Assembly: GCF_002879865.1 (NCBI RefSeq)
Contig: NZ_PNXY01000035.1
Span: 1 to 59,321 of the forward strand
Source of the DNA: Paraburkholderia rhynchosiae
Lineage (GTDB): Bacteria > Pseudomonadota > Gammaproteobacteria > Burkholderiales > Burkholderiaceae
Length of the DNA stretch: 59,321 nucleotides
Direction: 5' to 3'
Below, in pieces: positions 40,773-50,317 of this stretch. Position numbers and translations under genes: made by a program. How positions within the stretch are numbered: position 1 is the stretch's first letter; the number at the start of each line of letters is the position of its first letter. A model generated the notes under the pieces. The model ran no database searches. It was not told the DNA's origin and was given only the letters and a program-made list of their open reading frames with translations.

Positions 40773-43055
40773 ATGGACGAACAACTGAAGCAAAGCGCTC
40801 TCGCATATCACCAGAACCCGAAACCCGGCAAGATTTCGGTCACGCCAACCAAGCCGCTGTCGAACCAGCTCGACTTGTCGCTCGCGTACTCGCCGGGCGT
40901 GGCCGCCGCCTGTATGGCGATCTACGAGGAACCGCTCGACGCGCAGAAGTACACGTCGCGCGGCAACCTGGTGGGCGTGATCACGAACGGCACGGCCGTC
41001 CTCGGTCTGGGCAATATCGGTCCGCTCGCCGCCAAACCGGTGATGGAAGGCAAGGGTTGCCTGTTCAAAAAGTTCGCCGGCATTGACGTGTTCGACATCG
41101 AACTCGCCGAGTCCGATCCCGACAAGCTGGTCGAAGCCATCGCGATGCTCGAGCCCACGCTCGGCGGCATCAACCTGGAAGACATCAAGGCGCCCGAGTG
41201 CTTCTACATTGAGAAGAAGCTGCGCGAGCGCATGAAGATTCCGGTCTTCCACGACGATCAGCACGGCACCGCGATCATTGCGTCAGCGGCGATTCTGAAC
41301 GGCCTGAAAGTGGTCGGCAAAAAGCTCGACGAAGTGAAGCTGGTGTGCTCGGGCGCGGGCGCGGCGGCGATCGCGTGTCTGGATCTGCTGGTCAACCTCG
41401 GTTTGTCGAAGCAGAACATTCTCGTTGTCGACTCCAAGGGCGTGATCTATGAAGGCCGTGGCAATCTCGATCCGTCGAAGGAACGTTATGCGGCCAACAC
41501 CGAGGCACGCACGCTGGCTGACGCGATTCGCGGCGCCGACGTGTTCCTCGGCTGCTCGAGCGCGGGCGTGTTGAAGCCGGAAATGGTCGTGGAAATGGGC
41601 ACGCAGCCGCTGATTCTGGCGCTGGCCAACCCGGAGCCGGAAATCCGTCCGGAAGAAGCGAAGAAAGTGCGCCCTGACTGCATCATCGCGACTGGCCGTT
41701 CGGACTATCCGAACCAGGTCAATAACGTGCTGTGCTTCCCGTTTATCTTCCGCGGCGCGCTGGATGTGGGCGCGACCACGATCACGGAAGAAATGAAGCT
41801 CGCGTGCGTGCGCGCGATTGCCGAACTCGCCGAAGAAACGGACCAGGGCGACGAAGTCGCGAAGGCCTACGAAGGCCACTCGCTGGAATTCGGTCCCGAG
41901 TATCTGATTCCGAAGCCGTTCGATCCGCGCCTCATCATCAAGATCGCGCCGGCCGTCGCGCAAGCGGCGATGGATTCGGGCGTCGCCACCCGTCCGATCA
42001 AGGACATGGACGCCTACCGCGAAGAACTCGGCACGACGGTTTACCGCACTGGCATGGTGATGCGTCCGGTTTTCGCGGCTGCGAAGTCGGAGCCGGCGCG
42101 CATCGTGTTCGCCGAAGGTGAAGACGAGCGCGTGCTGCGCGCCGCGCAATTCGTGCTGCTGGAAAAGATCGCCAAGCCGATTCTGGTGGGCCGTCCGTCG
42201 GTGATCGAAATGCGTCTGAAGAAGATGGGCTCGAAGTTGAAATGCGGCGAAGACTTCGTGATCGTCGATCCGGAAGACGATCCGCGCTATCAGCAATGCT
42301 GGCAGGCGTACCACGAACTTGGTGCGCGCGAAGGCGTCACGCCGGACGTCGCGAAGGCCGCGATGCGCAAGTTCAACACGCTGATCGGCGCGATCCTCGT
42401 GCGTCTGGGCGAAGCCGACGGCATGATCTGCGGGATGATCGGCCAGTACCACATGCATCTGAAGTTCATTGAGCAGGTGCTGGGCAAGGCGGACAACGTG
42501 CAGAACTTCGCCGCCATGAATCTGCTGATGCTGCCGGGCCGTAATCTGTTCATCTGCGATACGTACGTCAACGAAACGCCGACCGCCGAGCAACTCGCCG
42601 ACATGACTATGCTGGCCTCGCGCGAAATCGAGAAGTTCGGCATCACGCCGAAGGTCGCGCTGCTGTCGAACTCGAATTTCGGCAGCGCGCCGTCTTCGTC
42701 GTCGCAACGCATGGCCGCGGCTCGCAAGCTGATCGTGGAACGCGCGCCGGCGCTCGAAATCGACGGCGAAATGCACGGCGACGCGGCGCTGTCGGAAATG
42801 GTCCGCAAGGCCGCGTTCCCCGGCACGACGCTGTCGGGCGAAGCCAATCTGCTGATCATGCCGAACGTGGAAGCGGCGAACATTGCGTACAACCTGCTGA
42901 AGATGGTCGGCGGTGAAGGCGTGACGGTCGGCCCGTTCCTGCTGGGCGCGGAAAAGCCGGTGCACGTTCTGACGCCGGCTGCGACCGTGCGTCGGATCAT
43001 CAACATGACGGCGGTGGCTTCGGCCAACGCGCGCAAGTCGGTGAACAGCAAGTAA
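40773..43055 (+). CDS. maeB: NADP-dependent malic enzyme with phosphotransacetylase-like domain
   Basis: The 760-residue fusion has malic enzyme at about 1-430 (SLAYSPGVAAACMAI, the tyrosine/lysine region, NAD(P) motif CSGAGAAAIACL near 188) and a phosphotransacetylase-like domain at about 440-760 (FAEGEDERVLRAA, GMIGQYHMHLKF, NLLIMPNVEAANIAYN). It decarboxylates malate to pyruvate with NADPH. The C-terminal domain is regulatory, sensing acetyl-CoA, and is not an active transacetylase in MaeB of E. coli. ATG 40773 gives the normal N-terminus; the ribosome-binding site is weak. Confidence 0.93.
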   Translation: MDEQLKQSALAYHQNPKPGKISVTPTKPLSNQLDLSLAYSPGVAAACMAIYEEPLDAQKYTSRGNLVGVITNGTAVLGLGNIGPLAAKPVMEGKGCLFKKFAGIDVFDIELAESDPDKLVEAIAMLEPTLGGINLEDIKAPECFYIEKKLRERMKIPVFHDDQHGTAIIASAAILNGLKVVGKKLDEVKLVCSGAGAAAIACLDLLVNLGLSKQNILVVDSKGVIYEGRGNLDPSKERYAANTEARTLADAIRGADVFLGCSSAGVLKPEMVVEMGTQPLILALANPEPEIRPEEAKKVRPDCIIATGRSDYPNQVNNVLCFPFIFRGALDVGATTITEEMKLACVRAIAELAEETDQGDEVAKAYEGHSLEFGPEYLIPKPFDPRLIIKIAPAVAQAAMDSGVATRPIKDMDAYREELGTTVYRTGMVMRPVFAAAKSEPARIVFAEGEDERVLRAAQFVLLEKIAKPILVGRPSVIEMRLKKMGSKLKCGEDFVIVDPEDDPRYQQCWQAYHELGAREGVTPDVAKAAMRKFNTLIGAILVRLGEADGMICGMIGQYHMHLKFIEQVLGKADNVQNFAAMNLLMLPGRNLFICDTYVNETPTAEQLADMTMLASREIEKFGITPKVALLSNSNFGSAPSSSSQRMAAARKLIVERAPALEIDGEMHGDAALSEMVRKAAFPGTTLSGEANLLIMPNVEAANIAYNLLKMVGGEGVTVGPFLLGAEKPVHVLTPAATVRRIINMTAVASANARKSVNSK

Positions 43056-43109
43056 TTGAAGCGGCGCCTGTTGGGGCGCTCGCCACCCGCGGCAAGCCCG
43101 CGAAAAATG

Positions 43110-43146
43110 AAAACGCCACGGAAGCGGATTCCGTGGCGTTTTTTTA
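43110..43146. terminator. 13-bp stem terminator between maeB and IOR-2
   Basis: AAACGCCACGGAA (43111-43123) pairs with TTCCGTGGCGTTT (43129-43141), then T bases. It serves maeB and probably also the leftward IOR-2 gene. Confidence 0.88.
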
Positions 43147-43214
43147 TGCGCGGACCGAGACTGAGATCGGGACAGAGACCGCGTTAGCTGCCGCGCGCGG
43201 CGGCCATCATGCAA

Positions 43215-46200
43215 TCAAGCCGCGTGCTGTGTTGTTCCGGCCTGCGGCGAGCGCCAGCGCGCCAGCAAATCGTTCCACTTCACGCGCACGCCCTTCAGGT
43301 TGTTTTCCTTGATGTGGCCATAGCCGCGAATGCCGTCTGGCAGATTCGCGAGTTCCAGCGCGAGCTCGCGGTTCTGCACAGTCAGTCCGCTAATCAGTTC
43401 GCGCACCAGCGCTTCATACTCGCCGATCAGCGCGCGCTCGGTGCGACGCTCTTCCGTCTTGCCGAAGAGGTCGAACGCGGTGCCGCGCAGGAACTTGAGC
43501 TTCGCCAGCACGTGCATCGCGCTGAAAACCCACGGGCCGTACTTTTTCTTCACCAGATGGCCTTGTGCGTCTTTCTTCGAGAACGTCGGCGGCGCGAGGT
43601 GAATGTGCAGCTTCCAGTCGCCTTCGAAAGTCGCCTTCAGTTTTTCGATAAACGCCGGATCGCTGTAAAGGCGCGCGACTTCGTACTCGTCCTTGTAGGC
43701 CATCAGCTTGTGCAGATTCTTTGCGACCGTTTCGGTGAGAGGCAACTGGCCGTCGATCGAATCGAGCGCCGACTCAGCCGCTCGCACTTGCGATACCAGC
43801 GCGCGGTAACGCTCGGCATACGCGTTGTTTTGCCATGCCGCGAGGTAGGCCGCGCGCTTGTCGATCAGCGTGTCGAGCGCCTTCGGCGTGTGCAGCGAAA
43901 TGATTTTGCTGCTGCTTGCCGTATCGGCCGCGGCGCCCTGGCCTTGCGATTGCGCAAACTTGCGCACGCCCGCCGGATCGTGCGCCGCGCGGCGGCCCCA
44001 TTCAAATGCCGCGCGATTTTTCTCGACCTGCACGTTGTTCAGCTCGATCGCGCGCATCAGCGACTGATACGTCAACGGCACCCAACCGCGTTGCCATGCA
44101 TAGCCGAGCACGAACGGGTTCGTGTAGATTGCGTCGCCGAGCAGCGAGACCGCGAAGTGATTGGCGTCTACGGTATCGACGCATTCGTCGCCGGCGCCCG
44201 CGCGCACATCGGCCTCCGTGCTGCTGCCGGGGAAGCGCCAGTTCGGGTTCTTGATGAGTTCGGCGGTCGGCGTATGCGCGCTATTCAGCACGACGCGCGT
44301 TTGGCCGGCTTGCATCCGCGATACACATTCGTCGCTGGCCGTCACGATCGCATCGCAGCCGATCACGAGACTCGCTTCGCCCATTGCAATGCGCGTGGCG
44401 TGGATGTCGTCCGGCTTGTTCGCGATCTGCACGTGGCTCATCACGGCGCCGCCTTTCTGCGCGAGGCCCGTGACGTCGAGCACCGTGACACCCTTGTTTT
44501 CCAGATGCGCAGCCATGCCGAGCAGCGCGCCGATCGTCACGACGCCCGTGCCGCCGACGCCCGTCACGAGCACCCCGTAAGGACGGTCGATGGACGGAAG
44601 CTCGGGCGTGGGCACCGGCGGCATTGCGTCGCCGACAATGCCCGATGCGGCTTTCGGCTTGCGCAACTGACCGCCTTCGACAGACACGAAGCTCGGGCAA
44701 AAGCCGTTGACGCAAGAGAAGTCCTTGTTGCACGTCGACTGATTGATCTGGCGCTTCGTGCCGTATTCGGTATCGAGGGGCTCGACCGACAGGCAGTTCG
44801 ACTTCACCGAGCAATCGCCGCAACCTTCGCACACCGCTTCGTTGATCACGACGCGGCGTGCCGGGTCCGGATACGCGCCGCGTTTCCGGCGGCGGCGCTT
44901 TTCGGTCGCACAAGTCTGGTCGTAGATCAGGATCGTGGTGCCAGAAATCTCGCGCAACTGGCGTTGCACATCGTCGAGCTGGTCGCGATGGTGAATGTCG
45001 ATGCCCGGCGCAAGGCCCACGTTCCCCGAATACTTTTCGGGCTCGTCGGTGACGATCACGATTTTCGTCGCGCCTTCGGCGGCGAGTTGATGCGTGATCT
45101 GCGGCACGGTCAGCACCCCGTCGACGGGTTGACCGCCCGTCATTGCGACGGCGTCGTTATAAAGCAGCTTGTAAGTGATGTTCGCTTTCGACGCGATCGC
45201 TGCGCGAATCGCCAGCAGCCCCGAGTGGAAGTAGGTGCCGTCGCCCAGATTGGCGAACACGTGTTTGTCGTTCGTGAACGGCGCCTGGCCGATCCACGCG
45301 ACGCCTTCGCCGCCCATCTGGCTAAAGGTGCTGGTGCTGCGGTCCATCCATACCGTCATGTAATGGCAGCCGATGCCGGCCATCGCTCGCGAGCCTTCCG
45401 GCACATTGGTCGACGTATTGTGCGGGCAGCCCGAGCAGAACCACGGCTTGCGCTCGGCTTCCACGCGCGGACGCGCGAGCGCCTTTTCCTTTGCTTCGAT
45501 CACGGCGATGCGCGCGGCGATCCGGGCGCGCACGTCGGACGGAAGATCGAACTTCGCGAGCCGCGCGGCGATCGCCTTTGCAATGATCGCGGGCGACAGC
45601 TCGTAGTGCGCCGGCAGCAGCCAGTTCCCCATCGGCACCGACCATTCACCGCCCGCGCCGTCTTTCTCGTCGAACTTGCCGAACACACGCGGACGCTGCG
45701 CGTCGGGCCAGTTGTACAGTTCTTCCTTGATCGCGTATTCGAGAATCTGGCGCTTTTCCTCGACCACCAGAATTTCATCGAGGCCCCGCGCGAAGGCTTG
45801 CGCGCCTTGCGCTTCCAGCGGCCACACGCAACCTACTTTGTATAGCCGGATGCCGATGCGCGAGCAGGTTTCGTCATCGAGACCGAGGTCGGTCAGCGCT
45901 TGACGCACGTCGAGATATGCTTTGCCGCCAGTCATGATGCCGAAGCGCGCTTGCGGCGAATCGATTTCGACGCGGTCCAGCTTGTTCGCGCGCACGTAGG
46001 CGAGCGCGGCGTACCACTTGTAGTCAAGCAGACGTGCTTCCTGCACCAGTGGCGGGTCTGGCCAGCGGATGTTCAGCCCGCCTTCGGGCATCGCGAAATC
46101 GCTCGGCAGAACGATTTGCGTGCGGTGCGGATCGATGTCGACCGAAGCTGACGACTCGACCACGTCGGTCACGCACTTCATTGCGACCCATAGGCCGGAG

Positions 46201-46817
46201 TAGCGACTCATCGCCCAGCCGTGCAGACCGAAGTCGAGATATTCCTGCACGTTCGACGGGAATAGCACCGGCAGGCCGCAGGCCTTGAAGATGTGTTCCG
46301 ACTGATGCGCGAGCGTCGAAGATTTGGCTGCGTGATCGTCGCCGGCCAACACGAGCACACCGCCGTGCCGGGAGGATCCCGCCGAGTTGCCATGCTTGAA
46401 GACGTCGCCTGAACGGTCGACCCCCGGGCCTTTGCCGTACCACATCGAAAACACGCCGTCGTATTTGGCGCTCGGGTACAGGTTGACCTGCTGCGAACCC
46501 CAGACGGCGGTCGCCGCGAGGTCTTCGTTGACGCCGGGCTGGAACACGACCTGATGGGCGGCGAGATGCTGTTTCGCCTTCCACAGAGACTGGTCGAGTC
46601 CGCCGAGCGGCGATCCACGGTAGCCGGAGATGAAGCCGGCAGTATTGAGCCCGGCAGCCCGGTCGCGTTCCTGCTGCAACATCGGCAGACGCACTAGCGC
46701 CTGGATGCCGCTCATGTACGCGCGGCCGCGTTCGAGGGTGTATTTGTCGTCGAGCGTGACGGAAGACAGAGCGGCTTCGAGCGAGGCTCGCTGACCTGCG
46801 TCTAGCGGGGCATTCAT
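43215..46817 (-). CDS. fused indolepyruvate ferredoxin oxidoreductase (IOR-2)
   Basis: The 1200-residue enzyme starts at ATG 46817 with GGAGGAG eight bases upstream. Its order is: alpha part with SGYRGSPLGGLDQ and WYGKGPGVDR, TPP region with GCPHNTST near 462, cysteine cluster CEGCGDC near 660 and CNKDFSCVNGFC, and the beta part GVGGTGVVTIGALLG. It oxidatively decarboxylates aromatic 2-oxo acids (indole-, phenyl- or hydroxyphenylpyruvate) to arylacetyl-CoA. Near hppD and paa genes it fits aromatic amino acid breakdown. It appears to be the housekeeping form; IOR-1 in the island is the diverged paralogue. Confidence 0.92.
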   Translation of the reverse strand: MNAPLDAGQRASLEAALSSVTLDDKYTLERGRAYMSGIQALVRLPMLQQERDRAAGLNTAGFISGYRGSPLGGLDQSLWKAKQHLAAHQVVFQPGVNEDLAATAVWGSQQVNLYPSAKYDGVFSMWYGKGPGVDRSGDVFKHGNSAGSSRHGGVLVLAGDDHAAKSSTLAHQSEHIFKACGLPVLFPSNVQEYLDFGLHGWAMSRYSGLWVAMKCVTDVVESSASVDIDPHRTQIVLPSDFAMPEGGLNIRWPDPPLVQEARLLDYKWYAALAYVRANKLDRVEIDSPQARFGIMTGGKAYLDVRQALTDLGLDDETCSRIGIRLYKVGCVWPLEAQGAQAFARGLDEILVVEEKRQILEYAIKEELYNWPDAQRPRVFGKFDEKDGAGGEWSVPMGNWLLPAHYELSPAIIAKAIAARLAKFDLPSDVRARIAARIAVIEAKEKALARPRVEAERKPWFCSGCPHNTSTNVPEGSRAMAGIGCHYMTVWMDRSTSTFSQMGGEGVAWIGQAPFTNDKHVFANLGDGTYFHSGLLAIRAAIASKANITYKLLYNDAVAMTGGQPVDGVLTVPQITHQLAAEGATKIVIVTDEPEKYSGNVGLAPGIDIHHRDQLDDVQRQLREISGTTILIYDQTCATEKRRRRKRGAYPDPARRVVINEAVCEGCGDCSVKSNCLSVEPLDTEYGTKRQINQSTCNKDFSCVNGFCPSFVSVEGGQLRKPKAASGIVGDAMPPVPTPELPSIDRPYGVLVTGVGGTGVVTIGALLGMAAHLENKGVTVLDVTGLAQKGGAVMSHVQIANKPDDIHATRIAMGEASLVIGCDAIVTASDECVSRMQAGQTRVVLNSAHTPTAELIKNPNWRFPGSSTEADVRAGAGDECVDTVDANHFAVSLLGDAIYTNPFVLGYAWQRGWVPLTYQSLMRAIELNNVQVEKNRAAFEWGRRAAHDPAGVRKFAQSQGQGAAADTASSSKIISLHTPKALDTLIDKRAAYLAAWQNNAYAERYRALVSQVRAAESALDSIDGQLPLTETVAKNLHKLMAYKDEYEVARLYSDPAFIEKLKATFEGDWKLHIHLAPPTFSKKDAQGHLVKKKYGPWVFSAMHVLAKLKFLRGTAFDLFGKTEERRTERALIGEYEALVRELISGLTVQNRELALELANLPDGIRGYGHIKENNLKGVRVKWNDLLARWRSPQAGTTQHAA

Positions 46818-47186
46818 TATGTGTACTCCTCCACCCAGTTTGGGATCGCCAAAACTTTTGGGCCGCGGCATCTTGTGAATGCGTATGGCCGGGGTCGCCA
46901 TATTGACGTGTTTTAAGTGATGGTAGCACTGGTGAAAACCCGCCGCATCGCGCTGAAAACCCTGCGTGCGAATGCCCGCCGGCCGGCGAACTCTACGCCG
47001 ATTCGCATGTCGCTTGCAAAACTCTCCTAAGCAGCGAGGCTGCCGGTGTAACAAGCTGTAAAAGCTACAACCTCGCGGAACCGCGGTTGAAATGCCTGTC
47101 TAACACCGCACCTGTGAGCAATGTCTGCGTAACGTGCTGCATTCTGCGGCGCTTCAGGACAACAGGGCGTTAGAAAAGGAGTACGC
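46818..47186. other. 369-bp divergent spacer
   Basis: The spacer lies between IOR-2 (leftward) and a small exported protein (rightward). It contains TTGACG-like words (46906-46911) but no clean promoter. No frame with a start site is seen. Confidence 0.4.
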
Positions 47187-47387
47187 ATGAACACTAGAAA
47201 CATCCAGACTTTCCTGATGGTTTCGGCGGCATTCTTCGCGATGAGTGCGCCGGTGCGCTCGAACGCGGGCGGCACGGGGGCGCCATCGAGCGCGATTACC
47301 CGTACGGCGCTGGTCGCGCCCGCACGCATCGCCATTAACCGTGTCTCGCGCGAAAGCACGTCGGAGAAGGAAGAGCAGAATTCGTGA
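47187..47387 (+). CDS. small exported hypothetical protein
   Basis: The 66-residue protein has a signal-like N-terminus (FLMVSAAFFAMSAPV) after MNTRNIQT and a basic, Ser/Arg-rich mature part. AAGGAG lies six bases before the ATG, a good ribosome-binding site. No family is recognised. It may be a short periplasmic peptide; absence of orthologues would argue against it. Confidence 0.5.
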   Translation: MNTRNIQTFLMVSAAFFAMSAPVRSNAGGTGAPSSAITRTALVAPARIAINRVSRESTSEKEEQNS

Positions 47388-47454
47388 CGCGCTGCTGATG
47401 CGGCGTGTCGAGGGATAACCAGCCGTTGCTCCGGAGTCGAGCGAGGGCGCACGC

Positions 47455-47490
47455 GACAAGGGCGAGGATCGTGAGATTCTCGCCCTTGTC
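47455..47490. terminator. 12-bp inverted repeat between convergent genes
   Basis: GACAAGGGCGAG (47455-47466) pairs with CTCGCCCTTGTC (47479-47490). The T-run is poor, but its position between the convergent small gene and hppD supports a terminator role. Confidence 0.6.
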
Positions 47491-47548
47491 GCTTTGTCAC
47501 TTACTGATTGCGCCTATCTGCTGATCGCGGCGGCCCCCGCGTCCAAGG

Positions 47549-48646
47549 TCAGGCTTTGTCCTGCACGACCCCACGGCGGATTTGATCCAGTTCGATCGAT
47601 TCGAACAGCGCCTTGAAGTTGCCCTCGCCGAAACCCTGGTTGCCCTTGCGCTGAATGATTTCGAAAAAGATCGGGCCGATCTGGTTCTCCGTGAAGATCT
47701 GCAGCAGCAGATCATCCGGCGCGCCGTCGATCAGGATCTTGCGCCTGCGCAGTTCGTCGAGCGGTTCGCCATGATTCGGCACGCGGCGCTCGACCAGTTC
47801 ATAGTACGTATCGATCGTATCGAGCAGCGAAATGTTTGCTGCGCGCAAACCGTCGACGGTGTGATAAATGTCGTTGCTGCCCAGCGCGATATGCTGGATG
47901 CCTTCGCCGTGATAGGCGTCCAGATATTCCTGAATCTGGCCGGCGGTCTCCGAACCTTCCTCGTTGATCGGAATGCGGATCTTGCCGCACGGCGACGTCA
48001 TCGCTTTGGACTTGACGCCCGTCACTTTGCCCTCGATGTCGAAGTAACGCACTTCGCGGAAATTGAACAGGCGCTCGTAAAACTCCGCCCACTCCTGCAT
48101 GCGCCCACGGTGCACGTTGTGCGTGAGGTGATCGATGTAGGTCAGGCCGTGACCGGCGGGATTCGGATTTGCGCCGGGAATCGGCTCGAAGTCGACGTCG
48201 TAAATATCGATGTTGCCGACGCTGCCGGGCGTCGCGCCGTTCTTGCCGCGCCAACGGTCGACGAAATAGATCAAAGAATCGCCGATGCCCTTGATCGCGG
48301 GAATATTCAGTTCCATCGGGCCGGTCTTGTTGTCGAAGCCCCAGGCGCCTTTTTCCAGTGCCTGCTGGTAGGCCTTCGCCGCATCCTGAACGCGGAAAGC
48401 GATCGCGCAGATCGACGGGCCGTGCAGACGCGCGAAGCGTTGCGCGAACGAATCCGGTTCGCCGTTCACGATGAAGTTGATTTCGCCCTGCCGGTAAAGC
48501 GTCACGTCCTTATGACGATGCCGCGCGACGGCGGTAAAGCCCATCTGTTCAAAGAGCTTGCCGAGCGCCTTCGGATCCGGCGCGGTGTATTCGATGAATT
48601 CGAAACCGTCAGTGCCGACCGGATTCTCCCAAGTTGGAACCTGCAT
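47549..48646 (-). CDS. hppD: 4-hydroxyphenylpyruvate dioxygenase
   Basis: The 365-residue, Fe(II)-dependent enzyme converts 4-hydroxyphenylpyruvate to homogentisate in tyrosine breakdown. The iron ligands are visible in the C-terminal vicinal-oxygen-chelate domain: His in DHLTHNVHRG near 192, His in IQHIALGSNDI near 267, and Glu in IFFEIIQRKG near 341. GGAGAC stands five bases before the ATG. It is divergent from an Lrp-type gene. The homogentisate pathway genes that follow are not in the window. Confidence 0.95.
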   Translation of the reverse strand: MQVPTWENPVGTDGFEFIEYTAPDPKALGKLFEQMGFTAVARHRHKDVTLYRQGEINFIVNGEPDSFAQRFARLHGPSICAIAFRVQDAAKAYQQALEKGAWGFDNKTGPMELNIPAIKGIGDSLIYFVDRWRGKNGATPGSVGNIDIYDVDFEPIPGANPNPAGHGLTYIDHLTHNVHRGRMQEWAEFYERLFNFREVRYFDIEGKVTGVKSKAMTSPCGKIRIPINEEGSETAGQIQEYLDAYHGEGIQHIALGSNDIYHTVDGLRAANISLLDTIDTYYELVERRVPNHGEPLDELRRRKILIDGAPDDLLLQIFTENQIGPIFFEIIQRKGNQGFGEGNFKALFESIELDQIRRGVVQDKA

Positions 48647-48823
48647 TGTCTGTCTCCATGTCGAGGCGCATAGCGCCGGCGAGTCGCGCGTACGGAATGT
48701 GTTTGAGCGCGACTGAATGGAGCAAGTGTAAAGGCCGCTACGCGGCGAAAACTTGCGAACTTAATCGCGCGAGGCTACGCTGGCGCTATTTTTTAGCTCA
48801 AATTTTCGAGAGGGCCGCAGAAA

Positions 48824-49321
48824 ATGGCCAATATAGAGATAGACGCAATCGACCGGCGCATTCTGGCGATCCTTCAGGAGAATGGCCGGCTATCGAATCA
48901 GGAAATCGCTGAGCGGATTAACCTTTCGCCGAGCCCGTGTTTGCGGCGCATACGGCGGCTCGAAGAGAGCGGGGTGATTCGCAGTTACGTCGCGTTGCTT
49001 GACGCGCAGCGCCTGGGACTCGACCTACTCGCGTACGTCAACGTGCGGCTGGAAAAGCGCGGCGGGCCGGCGCTGAGTCCGCGCGGCGACGCGACGCACG
49101 CGGATCTGTTTCGTGCGGCCGTTCAGGCGTGGCCGGAGGTCGTCGCGTGCCACGCAATGACTGGCGAGATGGACTATCTCCTGCGGGTTCAGGTGGAAGA
49201 CATGGCGCACTTTTCGCGCTTCGTGCAGGATCAATTGCTGCACCATCCGTCCGTGATCGACGTGAAGACGAGTTTCTCGCTCGAAAAGATCAAGGAGACG
49301 ACCGCATTGCCGATCTTATGA
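48824..49321 (+). CDS. Lrp/AsnC-family regulator beside hppD (Lrp-2)
   Basis: The 165-residue protein has a helix-turn-helix (IDRRILAILQENGRLSN; SPSPCLRRIRRLEESGVI) and RAM domain (VVACHAMTGEMDYLLRVQVED near 105). It is divergent from hppD across 177 bases, so it probably controls hppD in response to tyrosine or phenylalanine. A comparable regulator (Lrp-1) is divergent from IOR-1 in the island. Confidence 0.87.
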   Translation: MANIEIDAIDRRILAILQENGRLSNQEIAERINLSPSPCLRRIRRLEESGVIRSYVALLDAQRLGLDLLAYVNVRLEKRGGPALSPRGDATHADLFRAAVQAWPEVVACHAMTGEMDYLLRVQVEDMAHFSRFVQDQLLHHPSVIDVKTSFSLEKIKETTALPIL

Positions 49322-49355
49322 AGATGCGCAAATCGGTACGTACACCGGTAAAGAA

Positions 49356-49381
49356 AAAGGGCAGCTGCAAGGCTGCCCTTA
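49356..49381 (-). terminator. terminator of the GNAT gene
   Basis: AAGGGCAGC (49357-49365) pairs with GCTGCCCTT (49372-49380). Read on the minus strand the stem is followed by T bases, so it ends the leftward GNAT gene and may also stop lrp-2. Confidence 0.75.
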
Positions 49382-49406
49382 GTCATTCGCTCGATGCGCC
49401 GCGTGC

Positions 49407-50075
49407 TCAGGCGGCAGCGGCTGTCGGCATGAACGTCTCCAGCAATCTGGAGGTTCGGCGCGCTTGCCGCTTGAGCGCGTAGTCGAATACGGCGGCCTGT
49501 TCTTGCAGCATCTCCGTGATGATGCTGGTTTGATCCGCGGGCGAAAGAGTCAGATATGCGTCTGCCTCACCATACGCGTATTCGATCTTCATGCCCGCTT
49601 TCTTGGCGATATGCATCATGGTCGAATTGCGCGACAGACAGTGCATGTAGAGCGTGGTGACATGCGTGTTGCGGCTGCGAATGGCAGCGCGTTCGAAAAG
49701 CCTCGAACCGATACCTTGGCCGCGAACGCTTTCGAGCACGGAGACGCCAAACTCCGCCGTGCGCTTGTCACCTTCCGCGGGCAAGTAGGCCAGGTGACCG
49801 ACGCCCGTGAGGTGCAATTGATCGTCGAATACGCCGAATACGGTGTCGCGCGTGAAGTCGATGGCGCGGACGTAGTTTTCGATGACGTGGTCCGGCACGA
49901 TCTGGCCGAAGCGCAGGAGGCGGTCGTCTTCGTCCAGCGCGAGGAAGTGCGCCAACAGCCGTTCGCGGTCGACTGCAGTGAGTTCACGGACCAGAGCAGG
50001 TGCACGACCGGCTGGCAGCGACACGCGATCATGCGCGACGATCGGCTTGGCGGCGCGGGGTGTAATCAGGTTCAT
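49407..50075 (-). CDS. GNAT-family N-acetyltransferase
   Basis: The 222-residue protein has the acetyl-CoA binding motif SVRGQGIGSRLFERA near 117 and the preceding beta strands (TAEFGVSVLE). The family transfers acetyl groups to amines or protein lysines. Residues 150-200 form helices not shared by all members. AAGGAG precedes the ATG by nine bases. A TetR-type palindrome (50240-50257) lies 165 bases upstream. The acceptor substrate is unknown. Confidence 0.83.
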   Translation of the reverse strand: MNLITPRAAKPIVAHDRVSLPAGRAPALVRELTAVDRERLLAHFLALDEDDRLLRFGQIVPDHVIENYVRAIDFTRDTVFGVFDDQLHLTGVGHLAYLPAEGDKRTAEFGVSVLESVRGQGIGSRLFERAAIRSRNTHVTTLYMHCLSRNSTMMHIAKKAGMKIEYAYGEADAYLTLSPADQTSIITEMLQEQAAVFDYALKRQARRTSRLLETFMPTAAAA

Positions 50076-50239
50076 GGTCAGGTTCTCCTTGTGATCTGGC
50101 GGCGTTGGTGCACCGCAAAAAGGAGTTTAGCGGAAACCGCTACCTGACACTAGGGAAAACCCGTATCAAATTTCGAGGCTGCTACCTGGTTTAGCGCGAC
50201 CCTATTTTCAGTTCATTGATTTTTAAAGAAAAATAAAAT

Positions 50240-50257
50240 TGAACGAGCGTTCGTTCA
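50240..50257. promoter_or_regulatory. TetR-type palindrome upstream of the GNAT gene
   Basis: TGAACGA (50240-50246) and TCGTTCA (50251-50257) form a 7-bp dyad around four bases. This is the classical form of a TetR-family operator. It lies between the tetR stop and the GNAT start, in an AT-rich tract, and differs from the palindrome at paaA. Confidence 0.55.
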
Positions 50258-50317
50258 GATCTGTGGCGAATATGCGAATGGGCGGTTATTCCGTACGGAT
50301 ATTGCTGTGGTGCGCAA

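Noticed and set aside
41283..43214. 643-residue minus-strand open frame opposite maeB
   Set aside because: It is Arg/His-rich, has no motif, and mirrors maeB codons; high GC makes such antisense frames common.
43209..45845. 878-residue plus-strand open frame opposite IOR-2
   Set aside because: It is a shadow of the IOR-2 coding strand; composition is Arg/Ala/His-heavy with no domain.
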